From: Gemmatimonadaceae bacterium
Lineage (GTDB): Bacteria; Gemmatimonadota; Gemmatimonadetes; Gemmatimonadales; Gemmatimonadaceae
DNA length: 12,535 bases
Reading direction: 5' to 3'
Assembly (NCBI GenBank): GCA_025451425.1
Contig: JANWKK010000040.1
Location: 1 to 12,535, forward strand
In this document: piece after piece, positions 6,393 to 12,535 of the stretch
How positions within the stretch are numbered: position 1 is the first letter of the stretch
Layout: every line of letters begins with the position of its first letter
Program-made: the position numbers and the translations under genes
The notes under the pieces: generated by a model
What the model saw: only the letters and a program-made list of their open reading frames with translations
Database searches by the model: none
What the model was told of the DNA's origin: nothing

Positions 6393-7577
6393 TTGACCAT
6401 CGCTCTCGATCATTTTCACGAATCCGCGGCAATTCGTGAGTCCTCAACGCTTGCCACTGACGCGTGGCATGCCCGCGCGGTCGTGTTTGCCGCCGCGTGC
6501 GTGATGGTCGGGGTGTACTGGGATATTTCCTGGCACATGACGATCGGCCGCGACACGTTCTGGACGCCCGCGCACCTCCTGATCCAGGCTGGTGGACTCA
6601 TCGCGGGATTCTCGTCGGGGTACGTTGCGCTTCGCACGACATTCGCGGGCACGCCGTCGCAGAAAGCGGCCTCGGTGAGCTTCTGGGGCTTTCGCGCGCC
6701 GTTAGGCGCGTGGGTGTGTGTTTGGGGATGCGGAGCGATGGTCGCATCTGCTCCGTTCGACAACTGGTGGCACAACGCGTACGGGCTCGATGTACAGATC
6801 ATCAGCCCGCCGCACATGATTCTTGCGCTCGGCATCGTCGCGATCACCGTCGGCGCGTTGCTGCTCACGCTGGCGCGCCAGAATCAGACGACGGGTCAGG
6901 AGCAGCAACGGTTCGCGACCTTGTTCACGATCGCCGCCGCGTTCTGGATCATGAACGTGTGGATCATGCTCTCGGAGTACAGCTACAAGGAGTTCATGCA
7001 CTCCGGGCTGTTCTACCGCGTCGCGGCGACGTACTACCCGCTCGTGCTCCTGACGACCGCGCGTGCGAACACGCTGCGCTGGCCGGCGACGAAAGCCGCC
7101 GCCGTCTACATGGCGGTCACACTCGCCATGATGTGGACGTTGCAGATCTTTCCGGCGGAGCCGAAGCTCGGGCCCATCTATCAGCGCATTACGCACATGG
7201 TCACGATGGACTTTCCGATCCTCATGATCGTGCCGGCGTTCGGGCTCGACCTCGTGAGACAGCGGCTGGAGGGGCGCATCCGTGATTTGTGGCTCGCGCC
7301 GGTGCTCGCCGTGGTGTTCGTCGGCCTTTTCATCGCCGTCGAATGGCCGTTTGCGAGTTTCCTCATCACGACGCATTCGCGGAACTGGTTCTTCAATGGC
7401 GCGAATTACGTGTACTTCATGACCCGGCAGTTCGCTGCCCAGACATTCCGATTCGCTAATTGGCAGCCGTGGGCGCAACCGCTCGCGCCACAGCTGGGGC
7501 TCGCGGTCATTCTGGGGACGATCTCGAGCTATCTGGGATTGAAGTGGGGTACGTGGATGACGAAAGTGCGCAGATGA
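6393..7577 (+). CDS. Polytopic membrane protein, Trp/His-rich, unknown function
   Basis: A 394-residue integral membrane protein with about nine or ten predicted helices, near 27-47, 60-82, 102-120, 139-162, 176-195, 205-222, 234-252, 270-287, 299-318 and 367-384. Loops and helix ends carry unusual aromatic/histidine motifs: WDISWHMTIGRDTFWTPAH (43-61), FDNWWHNAYGLDVQIISPPH (122-141), EFMHSG (200-205) and ITHMVTMDFP (266-275). Histidines 48, 61, 127, 141, 203 and 268 at membrane borders could hold a metal or heme, but this is inference. I do not recognise a named family. The TTG at 6393 is the only start giving the full N-terminus; there is no Shine-Dalgarno, and the next in-frame option, GTG 6483, would cut into TM1. 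The stop overlaps the next gene by 4 bp (ATGA), so the two products are probably made together and may form one complex. Confidence 0.82.
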   Translation: MTIALDHFHESAAIRESSTLATDAWHARAVVFAAACVMVGVYWDISWHMTIGRDTFWTPAHLLIQAGGLIAGFSSGYVALRTTFAGTPSQKAASVSFWGFRAPLGAWVCVWGCGAMVASAPFDNWWHNAYGLDVQIISPPHMILALGIVAITVGALLLTLARQNQTTGQEQQRFATLFTIAAAFWIMNVWIMLSEYSYKEFMHSGLFYRVAATYYPLVLLTTARANTLRWPATKAAAVYMAVTLAMMWTLQIFPAEPKLGPIYQRITHMVTMDFPILMIVPAFGLDLVRQRLEGRIRDLWLAPVLAVVFVGLFIAVEWPFASFLITTHSRNWFFNGANYVYFMTRQFAAQTFRFANWQPWAQPLAPQLGLAVILGTISSYLGLKWGTWMTKVRR

Positions 7578-9100
7578 GCGCGCGCTTTGGGCGCGCGCTC
7601 ATGATCGCGTGGTTTCGTCGCGCGTTGCCACTCGCGTTCACTCTCATCGCACTCGCGCCGACGGTATCGAACGCACACGTTGGCAGTCCCGACGTGATCT
7701 TCGATGGAAAAGCAGGGCCGTATGACATCCGCGTTATCGTGCGAGTGCCTGCGGTCGTACCCGGACTGGCGGATGTCGTCGTGCGTGTGCTGCGCGGCGA
7801 CGAGAGTCGAGTACTGATTCGTCCCGTGTTCTGGCGAGCTGGCGTTGCCGGAGCGCCAGCCGCCGACGTGGCCAAACCGGTATCGGCCGGCTCGAAACTA
7901 TACGCGGGTCAGCTGTGGCTCATGGCACGAGGTGCATATAGCGTTTATGTAACTGTGGAGGGCAACGACGGAAGCGGCACCGTTGTCGTGCCACTCGTCT
8001 CTGTCGCGACGGCTCGGCTCGGGATGAGCGCCGGTCTTGCCGTGGCGCTTGCCGCGTTAGGCATTCTCCTCATCGGAGGACTCATCACGCTCGTCTACGC
8101 CGGTGCGGGCGAAAGCGTCGTCGAGCCGGGTCGCCCGATGGACGACCGCCGACGGCAGCGGGCGCGGCTCATCACCATTGTCGCGGCGCCGGTCATGGCG
8201 CTGATTCTGTTCGGCGGCGCGAAGTGGTGGCAGAGCGTGGACGCGACGTATAAAACGCGCATGTACCAGCCGCTTCCCACGTACGCTGACGTAGTTCGTC
8301 TTGCGGGCCATCCAGGACTGCGCTTCGGCGTTCTCGATCAGCACGGCAACCACGTGAGTCTCGATCCGCTCATTCCAGATCACGGAAAGCTGATGCACCT
8401 TTTCGTGATCGACAGCGCGGATATGCGTAGCTTCGCGCACCTCCATCCGCAGCAGGAAGGGGATTTCTACACGGTGCTTCCGCCGCTCGCGCCCGGAGCG
8501 TATCGACTGTTCGGCGACGTGACGTTCGAGACGGGACTTACTCAAACGCTCACGGGCACCGTCCAGATTTCACGAGACGACTCGCTGCTCGCATCGCGCA
8601 CGCAAGGCTTCGATCGCGATGACGCGTGGATCAATAGCGCGGGCGCAAAGCGAGTCGATCATGCCGCGACGATCGATACTCTCGCCGACGGGTCGACGAT
8701 GGAGTGGCTGCCTGACTCGACGAACATCCGTCCGGGCGGTGAGACAACGCTGCGCTTTCGCGTCAACGACCCGAGTGGCTCGCTTGCGACGCTCGAGCCC
8801 TATCTCGGCATGAGCGCGCACGCCGTGATCGCGCGAACCGACGGATCAGTCTTCATTCACCTGCACCCCGCCGGAACGATTTCGTTTGCCGCGCAGCAAG
8901 TCTTCGCTCTTCGCGATCGCGGCGATACGACAGCCAAAGGCCGGCTTCAGTTCACGAAGGATAGCATGCCACACATGCCACCAATCACAGGGGAATTCTC
9001 CTTCCCGTACATCTTTCCACGAAGCGGCGCGTATAGGATCTGGGTTCAGGTCCGGCGTAATGAGCGAGTGCTGACTGGGGTGTTTGACGTCGAGGCGTGA
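7574..9100 (+). CDS. Exported membrane-anchored protein with two HLHP domains (putative metal binding)
   Basis: A 508-residue protein starting at the ATG overlapping the previous stop; the frame runs open further upstream, but that part is a shadow. A signal peptide (about 1-34, ending VSNA) would expose His35 as the mature N-terminus (HVGSPDVIF), as in CopC-like copper proteins. Residues 35-147 look like a beta-rich periplasmic domain, with a possible remote likeness to FixH/YtkA/CopC. Two helices (about 150-176 and 198-216) enclose a short Arg-rich cytoplasmic loop. The C-terminal periplasmic part has two similar modules. Module 1 (about 235-333) has H270, H275, SFAHLHP (286-292) and PGAYRLFGDV. 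Module 2 (about 380-506) has H416, VFIHLHP (426-432), MPHMPP (465-470) and SGAYRIWVQV. HLHP modules of this kind also occur, as I recall, in actinobacterial copper-related proteins. A copper or other metal role, with the upstream membrane protein as partner, is inferred. Confidence 0.82.
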   Translation: MSARFGRALMIAWFRRALPLAFTLIALAPTVSNAHVGSPDVIFDGKAGPYDIRVIVRVPAVVPGLADVVVRVLRGDESRVLIRPVFWRAGVAGAPAADVAKPVSAGSKLYAGQLWLMARGAYSVYVTVEGNDGSGTVVVPLVSVATARLGMSAGLAVALAALGILLIGGLITLVYAGAGESVVEPGRPMDDRRRQRARLITIVAAPVMALILFGGAKWWQSVDATYKTRMYQPLPTYADVVRLAGHPGLRFGVLDQHGNHVSLDPLIPDHGKLMHLFVIDSADMRSFAHLHPQQEGDFYTVLPPLAPGAYRLFGDVTFETGLTQTLTGTVQISRDDSLLASRTQGFDRDDAWINSAGAKRVDHAATIDTLADGSTMEWLPDSTNIRPGGETTLRFRVNDPSGSLATLEPYLGMSAHAVIARTDGSVFIHLHPAGTISFAAQQVFALRDRGDTTAKGRLQFTKDSMPHMPPITGEFSFPYIFPRSGAYRIWVQVRRNERVLTGVFDVEA

Positions 9101-9119
9101 CGCGTGGCGCGTGGTGCTC

Positions 9120-9250
9120 TCAGCTCAGGCCCTTCTTCCACTCGCCGTGTTGGCATCTCACCCGATACGGCGAGCCCAGAGGCGAGACGCAAGCCGCGAG
9201 CGAACAGAGATCAGAGAACTACCTCAGCGATCAGAGGCAGCGACGAGAGG
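9120..9250 (+). repeat. Inverted repeat, left arm
   Basis: This is the reverse complement of 9409-9539, with a handful of substitutions and 1-bp indels that are mostly in the outer 60 bp. Confidence 0.88.
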
Positions 9251-9269
9251 GGAAAGCTCAGCTCAGCTG

Positions 9270-9357
9270 TCAGCGGCTCATGTCATTCGCGCGCTTCTGC
9301 AATGCAGTCGATAGCGCGTGCGCGCGTTGCCAGGCCTTGAGCTTTGAAGTCGCGCAT
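9270..9357 (-). pseudogene. Remnant of a four-helix-bundle (23S rRNA IVP-like) gene
   Basis: On the minus strand from ATG 9357 the peptide begins MRDFKA, the usual opening of 'four helix bundle' / 23S rRNA intervening-sequence proteins (PF05635, TIGR02436). It then loses frame. Reading one frame over gives AWQRAHALSTALQKRAN, which continues the family motif (a W..AH.L pattern) and runs to a TGA at 9270-9272. Adding back two bases (GCTCAAG to GCTCTCAAG) would restore one continuous frame with the expected LK before AWQ. Even then only about 29 of the usual 110-130 residues remain, so the gene is both frameshifted and truncated. A GAGGGA about 11 nt upstream is a relic ribosome binding site. 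It lies in the loop of the palindromic element. Confidence 0.7.
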
Positions 9358-9408
9358 TAATGGCTGTCCCTCGCATCAATTTCGCTCCTCGCTGAGCTGT
9401 TTGTCTCG

Positions 9409-9539
9409 CCTCTCGTCGCTGGCTCTGATCGCTGAAGTAGTTCTCTGATCTCTGTTCGTTCGCAAGCTTGCGTCTCGCCTCTGGGCTCGCTGTCATGGGT
9501 GAGCCGCCGACACGCCGCTTGGAAAAGGGCCTGAACTGA
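9409..9539 (-). repeat. Inverted repeat, right arm
   Basis: This is the reverse complement of 9120-9250. It lies directly upstream (minus strand) of the four-helix-bundle remnant, so the original gene's flank may be part of the repeated unit. Confidence 0.88.
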
Positions 9540-9610
9540 CCGCTCAAAGCTCACGGCTCACCGAAACTCTCGCAGCTCATCTCCGCTCTCTCCCCGAATT
9601 TCCGAAGAGC

Positions 9611-9646
9611 GCCACGCAGCACGCGCCACGCAGCACGCGCCACGCC
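9611..9646 (+). repeat. Short tandem repeat, 14-bp unit, about 2.5 copies
   Basis: The unit GCCACGCAGCACGC occurs at 9611-9624 and 9625-9638 and partly at 9639-9646. It ends 17 bp before the SURF1 start, and its reverse complement resembles the left end of the element near 9105-9116. Confidence 0.85.
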
Positions 9647-9663
9647 TAGTACCTTTCGTTAAC

Positions 9664-10371
9664 ATGCCCCGACGATTGTTGCTGTTCCTTTTGCTTGCTG
9701 CGGTCCTGGCCGCGGGGTGCATTCGCCTCGGTTTCTGGCAGTTGAGCCGCCTCGCGCAACGTCGCGCGCGAAATGCCGTGGTGAGTGGCCGCCTTTCCGA
9801 GCACGTCGTGCCGATCACGACGCTGCATCCCGACAGCTTCAGTGTGCTCCGGCGAGCGATGATCTCGGGGACGCCCGACTTCGATCACGAGATCGTGCTT
9901 GCCGCGCGGAGCTATCAGGGATCGCCTGGCGTATACCTCTTCACGCCGCTCCACGTTGCGGGCAACGATACGGCGATTCTCGTGAACCGCGGCTGGATCT
10001 ACGCGCCAGACGGTGCGAGCGTCGATCTTTCACGCTGGCGGGAAAAGGGATCGAACTTTGTCGGCTTCGCTGAGTTGATCCCACGCGGGCTCTCCAATAC
10101 GCCGGATGGCGTGCTTCGTCGAGATGCGCGCGTCGCACGCGAGCTCAATCTCGTCACCGTGAACAGCCTTCTTCCCTATCCGGTTTGGTCGCTCTATCTG
10201 GTTGCAACCGAGCAGGACACGACCAAGCCGGTCGCCGAGCGGGTTGCTCGCCTACCGGCACCTGCCCTCGACGAGGGACCGCACCTGAGCTACGCGTTTC
10301 AATGGTTCGCCTTCGCGGCGATCGCCTTGATTGGCGGCGCAACGGTGGCCGTCCGTGGACGAACGCAGTGA
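9664..10371 (+). CDS. SURF1 family cytochrome oxidase assembly protein
   Basis: A 235-residue SURF1/Shy1-family protein. The family helps insert heme a into subunit I of aa3-type cytochrome oxidase and sits in the inner membrane with two helices and a periplasmic domain. Seen here: TM1 about 4-20, then the hallmark LGFWQLSRL (22-30), the central block RRAMISGTPDFDHEIVL (63-79) with PGVYLFTPL (88-96), the ILVNRGW motif (105-111), and near the C-terminus GPHLSYAFQWFAFAAIALIG (205-224) forming TM2. His207 in HLSYAFQW corresponds to the conserved family histidine implicated in heme a binding. The length matches bacterial members. The ATG at 9664 has no clear Shine-Dalgarno. No oxidase subunit, CtaA, CtaB or CtaG gene lies beside it here. 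The repeat element separates it from the HLHP gene. Confidence 0.93.
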   Translation: MPRRLLLFLLLAAVLAAGCIRLGFWQLSRLAQRRARNAVVSGRLSEHVVPITTLHPDSFSVLRRAMISGTPDFDHEIVLAARSYQGSPGVYLFTPLHVAGNDTAILVNRGWIYAPDGASVDLSRWREKGSNFVGFAELIPRGLSNTPDGVLRRDARVARELNLVTVNSLLPYPVWSLYLVATEQDTTKPVAERVARLPAPALDEGPHLSYAFQWFAFAAIALIGGATVAVRGRTQ

Positions 10372-10454
10372 GCAAGCGCACGGCCTGGAGGATGCACTCC
10401 AGGTGGGGCAACGCCGTCGGGGTTTTCCTCGTCGATCGCGGCTGATACGCCCGA

Positions 10455-10484
10455 TTGAACGGCGCGTCATATGACGTGTAGAAT
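10455..10484 (+). promoter_or_regulatory. Sigma70-like promoter of the acyl-CoA dehydrogenase gene
   Basis: A -35 TTGAAC (10455-10460) and a -10 TAGAAT (10479-10484) are separated by 18 bp, each one mismatch from consensus (TTGACA and TATAAT). Transcription would begin near 10491, giving a leader of about 26-38 nt before the GTG (10517) or ATG (10529) start. It lies in the 145-bp gap after SURF1 and suggests an independent transcription unit. Confidence 0.6.
10465..10476. promoter_or_regulatory. 12-bp perfect palindrome in the promoter spacer (candidate operator)
   Basis: CGTCATATGACG reads the same on both strands and lies wholly between the -35 and -10 boxes, a classic place for a dimeric repressor to block polymerase. 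Fatty-acid oxidation genes are often controlled by TetR- or GntR-type repressors, but the regulator here is unknown. Confidence 0.45.
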
Positions 10485-10516
10485 GCGGAGTAACTTGGTT
10501 TTACGATCACCTATCC

Positions 10517-12442
10517 GTGAGCTCTCCCATGGCTGACAAGTCCGCGGCACTCGCCTCCGAAAAAGAAGCGCGAGACGTCGCAGAGTCCGCGCGTGAAAGC
10601 GAGTGGTCCGGTCCGAGCTTCGTTCGCGAGCTCTTCCTCGGTCGATTCCGTCTCGACCTCATCCATCCGCATCCCGCTGAGGATCCGGAGGAAGAGGCGC
10701 GTGCTCGTCCATTCTTCGACAAGCTCTCGGCGTTTCTGCGTCGCATCGACTCGGACATGATCGATCGCACCGGCGAGATCCCCGAGGAGTACGTCGAGGA
10801 GCTGCGGGCGATGGGCGCCTTCGGGATCAAGATCCCGCGCGAATACGGTGGACTCGGCCTGTCGTACACCAGCTACGTGAAGGCGATGGCGATGGTCACG
10901 TCGAAGGATGGATCGATCACCGCCCTGTTGTCCGCGCACCAATCGATTGGGCTGCCGCAGCCACTGAAGCTGTTCGGGACGGAGGAGCAGAAGCGTCGCT
11001 TCTTCCCGCGCCTCGCAAAGGGTGCGATCTCGGCGTTCGCGCTTACCGAAGTCGACGCCGGCAGCGATCCCGCGAACATGCACGCCTCGGCGAAGCAAAC
11101 GGAGGACGGAAAGTTCTTCATTCTGAACGGCGAGAAGCTGTGGTGCACGAACGGTACTCGCGCCGATCTGTTCGTCGTCATGGCGCGAACACCGGATGCT
11201 CCGGGCAAGGACGGCAAGCCGCGCAAGCAAATCACGGCGTTCATCGTCGAGGCGAACTGGCCAGGCGTCGAAGTGTTGCATCGCTGCCGCTTCATGGGAC
11301 TCAAGGCGCTCGAGAACGGCGTCATTCGATTCACGAATGTGAAAGTCCCGAGGGAAAACATACTCTGGGGCGAAGGGAAGGGACTCAAGCTCGCGCTCAC
11401 CACGCTCAATACCGGTCGCCTAACGCTGCCGGCGAGCGCCGCGGGCGGCTCGAAAGCGATGCTCAACGTCACGCGCTGGTGGTCGAACGAGCGCGTCCAG
11501 TGGGGCGCGTCGATCGGCAAGCACGAAGCGGTTGCCCAGAAGATCGGCATGATGGCCGCGAATACCTTCGCGATGGAAGCGATCTCTGGCCTAACGGTTG
11601 GGCTGGCCGAGCACGGTGGGTACGATATCCGCCTCGAGGCAGCGATCGCGAAGATGTACAACACGGAGCAGGGTTGGAAGATCGTCGACGACACGCTCCA
11701 GATCCGCGGCGGACGCGGCTACGAGACCGCGGACTCGCTGCGCGCCCGTGGTGAGCGACCGATTCCGGTCGAGCGGGCGATGCGCGATTTCCGCATCAAC
11801 CTGATCTTCGAGGGCTCTTCGGAGATCATGCGATTGTTCATCGCGCGCGAAGCGGTCGATCACCATTTCAAGCTGGCGTTTCCGATCGTCTCGCCCGACT
11901 CGTCGTTAGGCCAGCGTTTCAGGGCCGCGGCGAAGTCGGCGCCGTTCTACGCCACCTGGTATCCATCGCGCTGGCTGCCGCGCGTGACGAGTTATAGCGA
12001 ATTCGGGCCGCTCGCGAAGCACCTGCGATTCGCCGAGCGCCACACTCGAAAGCTGGGCCGGACCCTGGTCCACGCGATGGTTCGCTTTGGCCCGCGCCTG
12101 GAGCGCAAGCAGATGGTGCTCTTCCGCGCGGTCGACATCGGCGCCGAGTTGTTTGCCATTGCGGCGACGTGCGTGCGCGCCCAGATGCTCGCGAAGGAGG
12201 GGAACACCAAGGCGCTCGCATTGGCCGACCTGTTCTGCCGCGAAGCGCGGCTCCGCGTCGACTCTCTGTTCGACCGCTTCTACGGTAAAAACGATCAGAC
12301 GATCTACCGCATCGCCCAGCAGGTACTCCGCGGCGAGCATGCGTGGCTCGAGCAAGGCATCATTGAAATGATCGACGCCGAGGACGAGGCCGAGAGTGCC
12401 GGAGACGAGGCAGAGAAGGGAGAGCCGGCGGTCGCTCGCTGA
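10517..12442 (+). CDS. Acyl-CoA dehydrogenase, VLCAD/ACAD9-like with C-terminal extension
   Basis: A 641-residue flavoprotein for the first step of fatty-acid beta-oxidation (alpha,beta-dehydrogenation of acyl-CoA, FAD bound). Domains: N-terminal helical about 65-170; middle beta domain about 172-285 with the FAD/substrate motif FALTEVDAGSDPANM (174-188) and GEKLWCTNGTRADLFVVMAR; C-terminal helical domain about 295-450 with LQIRGGRGY and the catalytic-base segment LIFEGSSEIMRLF, where Glu432 is the predicted base (numbered from GTG 10517). A further 190 residues follow, as in VLCAD/ACAD9 proteins, which use that extension for dimer and membrane contacts; ordinary short-chain enzymes stop near 380-400. 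The last 30 residues are acidic and low complexity. The N-terminal 35 residues are charged, with no signal peptide. ATG 10529 is an equally likely start. Long-chain substrate preference is inferred from architecture. Confidence 0.95.
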   Translation: MSSPMADKSAALASEKEARDVAESARESEWSGPSFVRELFLGRFRLDLIHPHPAEDPEEEARARPFFDKLSAFLRRIDSDMIDRTGEIPEEYVEELRAMGAFGIKIPREYGGLGLSYTSYVKAMAMVTSKDGSITALLSAHQSIGLPQPLKLFGTEEQKRRFFPRLAKGAISAFALTEVDAGSDPANMHASAKQTEDGKFFILNGEKLWCTNGTRADLFVVMARTPDAPGKDGKPRKQITAFIVEANWPGVEVLHRCRFMGLKALENGVIRFTNVKVPRENILWGEGKGLKLALTTLNTGRLTLPASAAGGSKAMLNVTRWWSNERVQWGASIGKHEAVAQKIGMMAANTFAMEAISGLTVGLAEHGGYDIRLEAAIAKMYNTEQGWKIVDDTLQIRGGRGYETADSLRARGERPIPVERAMRDFRINLIFEGSSEIMRLFIAREAVDHHFKLAFPIVSPDSSLGQRFRAAAKSAPFYATWYPSRWLPRVTSYSEFGPLAKHLRFAERHTRKLGRTLVHAMVRFGPRLERKQMVLFRAVDIGAELFAIAATCVRAQMLAKEGNTKALALADLFCREARLRVDSLFDRFYGKNDQTIYRIAQQVLRGEHAWLEQGIIEMIDAEDEAESAGDEAEKGEPAVAR

Positions 12443-12449
12443 GAACCTC

Positions 12450-12483
12450 TGTCATCCTGAGGAGCGAAAGCGACGAAGGATCT
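12450..12483 (+). repeat. Dispersed intergenic repeat of the TGTCATCCTGAG type
   Basis: It starts TGTCATCCTGAGGAGCG and ends GACGAAGGATCT, and lies 8 bp after the dehydrogenase stop. Very similar strings recur between genes in many environmental bacterial genomes. The ATCCT and AGGAT ends can pair around an inner GCGAAAGC, so it may form a weak hairpin at the 3' end of the mRNA. There is no T-tract, so it is not a standard terminator. Confidence 0.5.
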
Positions 12484-12535
12484 AGTGGAGCCTGATCAAG
12501 ATGGTGATAGCAGGAGCGGGGTCGCTCCGGGGCAC
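12482..12535 (-). repeat. Dispersed repeat, third copy (inverted, cut by window end)
   Basis: CTAGTGG at 12483-12489 followed by TGATAGCAGGAGC at 12505-12517 matches, in reverse, the outer end of the repeat at 4769-4796 (CTCCTGCTATCA to CCACTAG), with similar spacing. It then departs into GGAGCGGGGTCGCTCC, a 6-bp stem with a GGGT loop. The rest lies beyond the window. Confidence 0.6.

Larger units (their letters stand above)
9099..9646. repeat. Palindromic repeat element with 131-bp arms
   Basis: This fills the 563-bp gap before SURF1. The arms 9120-9250 and 9409-9539 (131 bp each) are inverted copies, near identical over their inner part (AGAGATCAGAGAACTAC at 9207-9223 on the + strand, matched in reverse at 9436-9452) and more divergent outwards. 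The outer ends also mirror each other loosely: GCGTGGCGCGTGGTGC at the left, and GCCACGC-type repeats at the right. The loop (9251-9408) holds a decayed gene start (9270-9357, minus strand). There is no transposase. Open frames running across the arms are by-products of the repeat. Confidence 0.85.

Noticed and set aside
6464..7285. 273-residue plus-strand frame overlapping the membrane protein
   Set aside because: Its composition is Arg/His/Ala-rich with no hydrophobic segments, typical of a +1 shadow in GC-rich DNA.
7574..7700. Histidine-brace enzyme (PmoB- or LPMO-like) based on the N-terminal His
   Set aside because: Only the mature N-terminal His is suggestive; no second brace histidine pattern or family motif could be recognised.
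9097..9547. Open frames (about 65-90 residues) on both strands with similar peptides such as EPRGETQA
   Set aside because: The similarity comes from the inverted repeat itself; there is no ribosome binding site or domain.
9611..9646. Possible CRISPR array
   Set aside because: The units are 14 bp and directly adjacent, with no spacers; it is a plain tandem repeat.
9664..9720. Lipobox-like LAAGC in the SURF1 N-terminus
   Set aside because: The position before the cysteine fits poorly, and SURF1 proteins have an uncleaved TM1 there.
10511..11281. 256-residue minus-strand open frame opposite the dehydrogenase
   Set aside because: It is a shadow of a strongly conserved acyl-CoA dehydrogenase with intact motifs.
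12505..12535. Terminator at the GGAGCGGGGTCGCTCC hairpin
   Set aside because: The stem is short with no T-tract visible, and it belongs to the repeat copy cut by the window end.

Overview
The window is GC-rich bacterial DNA (roughly 60-65% G+C by eye) with tightly packed genes, frequent GTG starts, 4-bp gene overlaps and several dispersed palindromic repeats. The mix of a LolCDE/MacB-type ABC operon, SURF1, a long acyl-CoA dehydrogenase and decayed 'four helix bundle' genes fits a Gemmatimonadota-like or related environmental lineage. That assignment is an impression: there is no rRNA or other marker gene here.

Layout. (1) 1-149 is a repeat copy cut by the window edge. (2) 159-4375 is a compact four-gene operon on the + strand: the C-terminal part of an FtsX-like permease, a full-length FtsX/MacB-like permease, the ABC ATPase, and a 500-residue protein joining a permease-like N-terminal half to an AttH/CrtC-type lipocalin domain. 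(3) 4376-4823 is a large imperfect inverted repeat; its right arm holds a second, nearly identical copy of the repeat at position 1, so the operon lies between direct repeats. (4) 4822-5442 (-) encodes a glycine-zipper protein of unknown function, divergent from a DUF72/YecE-family gene (5511-6380). (5) 6393-9100 is a two-gene unit: a multi-pass membrane protein with conserved-looking Trp/His motifs, overlapping by 4 bp an exported protein with a histidine at its predicted mature N-terminus and two HLHP-containing domains. (6) 9099-9646 is a second palindromic repeat element, with the frameshifted and truncated start of a four-helix-bundle (23S rRNA intervening sequence) gene in its loop. (7) 9664-10371 is SURF1. 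(8) 10517-12442 is a VLCAD-like acyl-CoA dehydrogenase with a good sigma70-like promoter that has a perfect 12-bp palindrome in its spacer. (9) After it come a dispersed repeat and a third, cut-off copy of the first repeat family.

How the genes may work together. The ABC operon looks like a lipid or lipoprotein trafficking machine at the inner membrane with an added periplasmic lipocalin. The most striking point is that the first and last genes are complementary halves of one permease: the last supplies TM1 and the first half of the periplasmic domain, the first supplies the rest, and together they match the intact 395-residue permease encoded between them. The 6393-9100 pair has features of a periplasmic metal (possibly copper) protein with a membrane partner, and lies beside SURF1, a cytochrome oxidase assembly factor. 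The functional link is inferred. The acyl-CoA dehydrogenase is probably a separate transcription unit for fatty-acid beta-oxidation.
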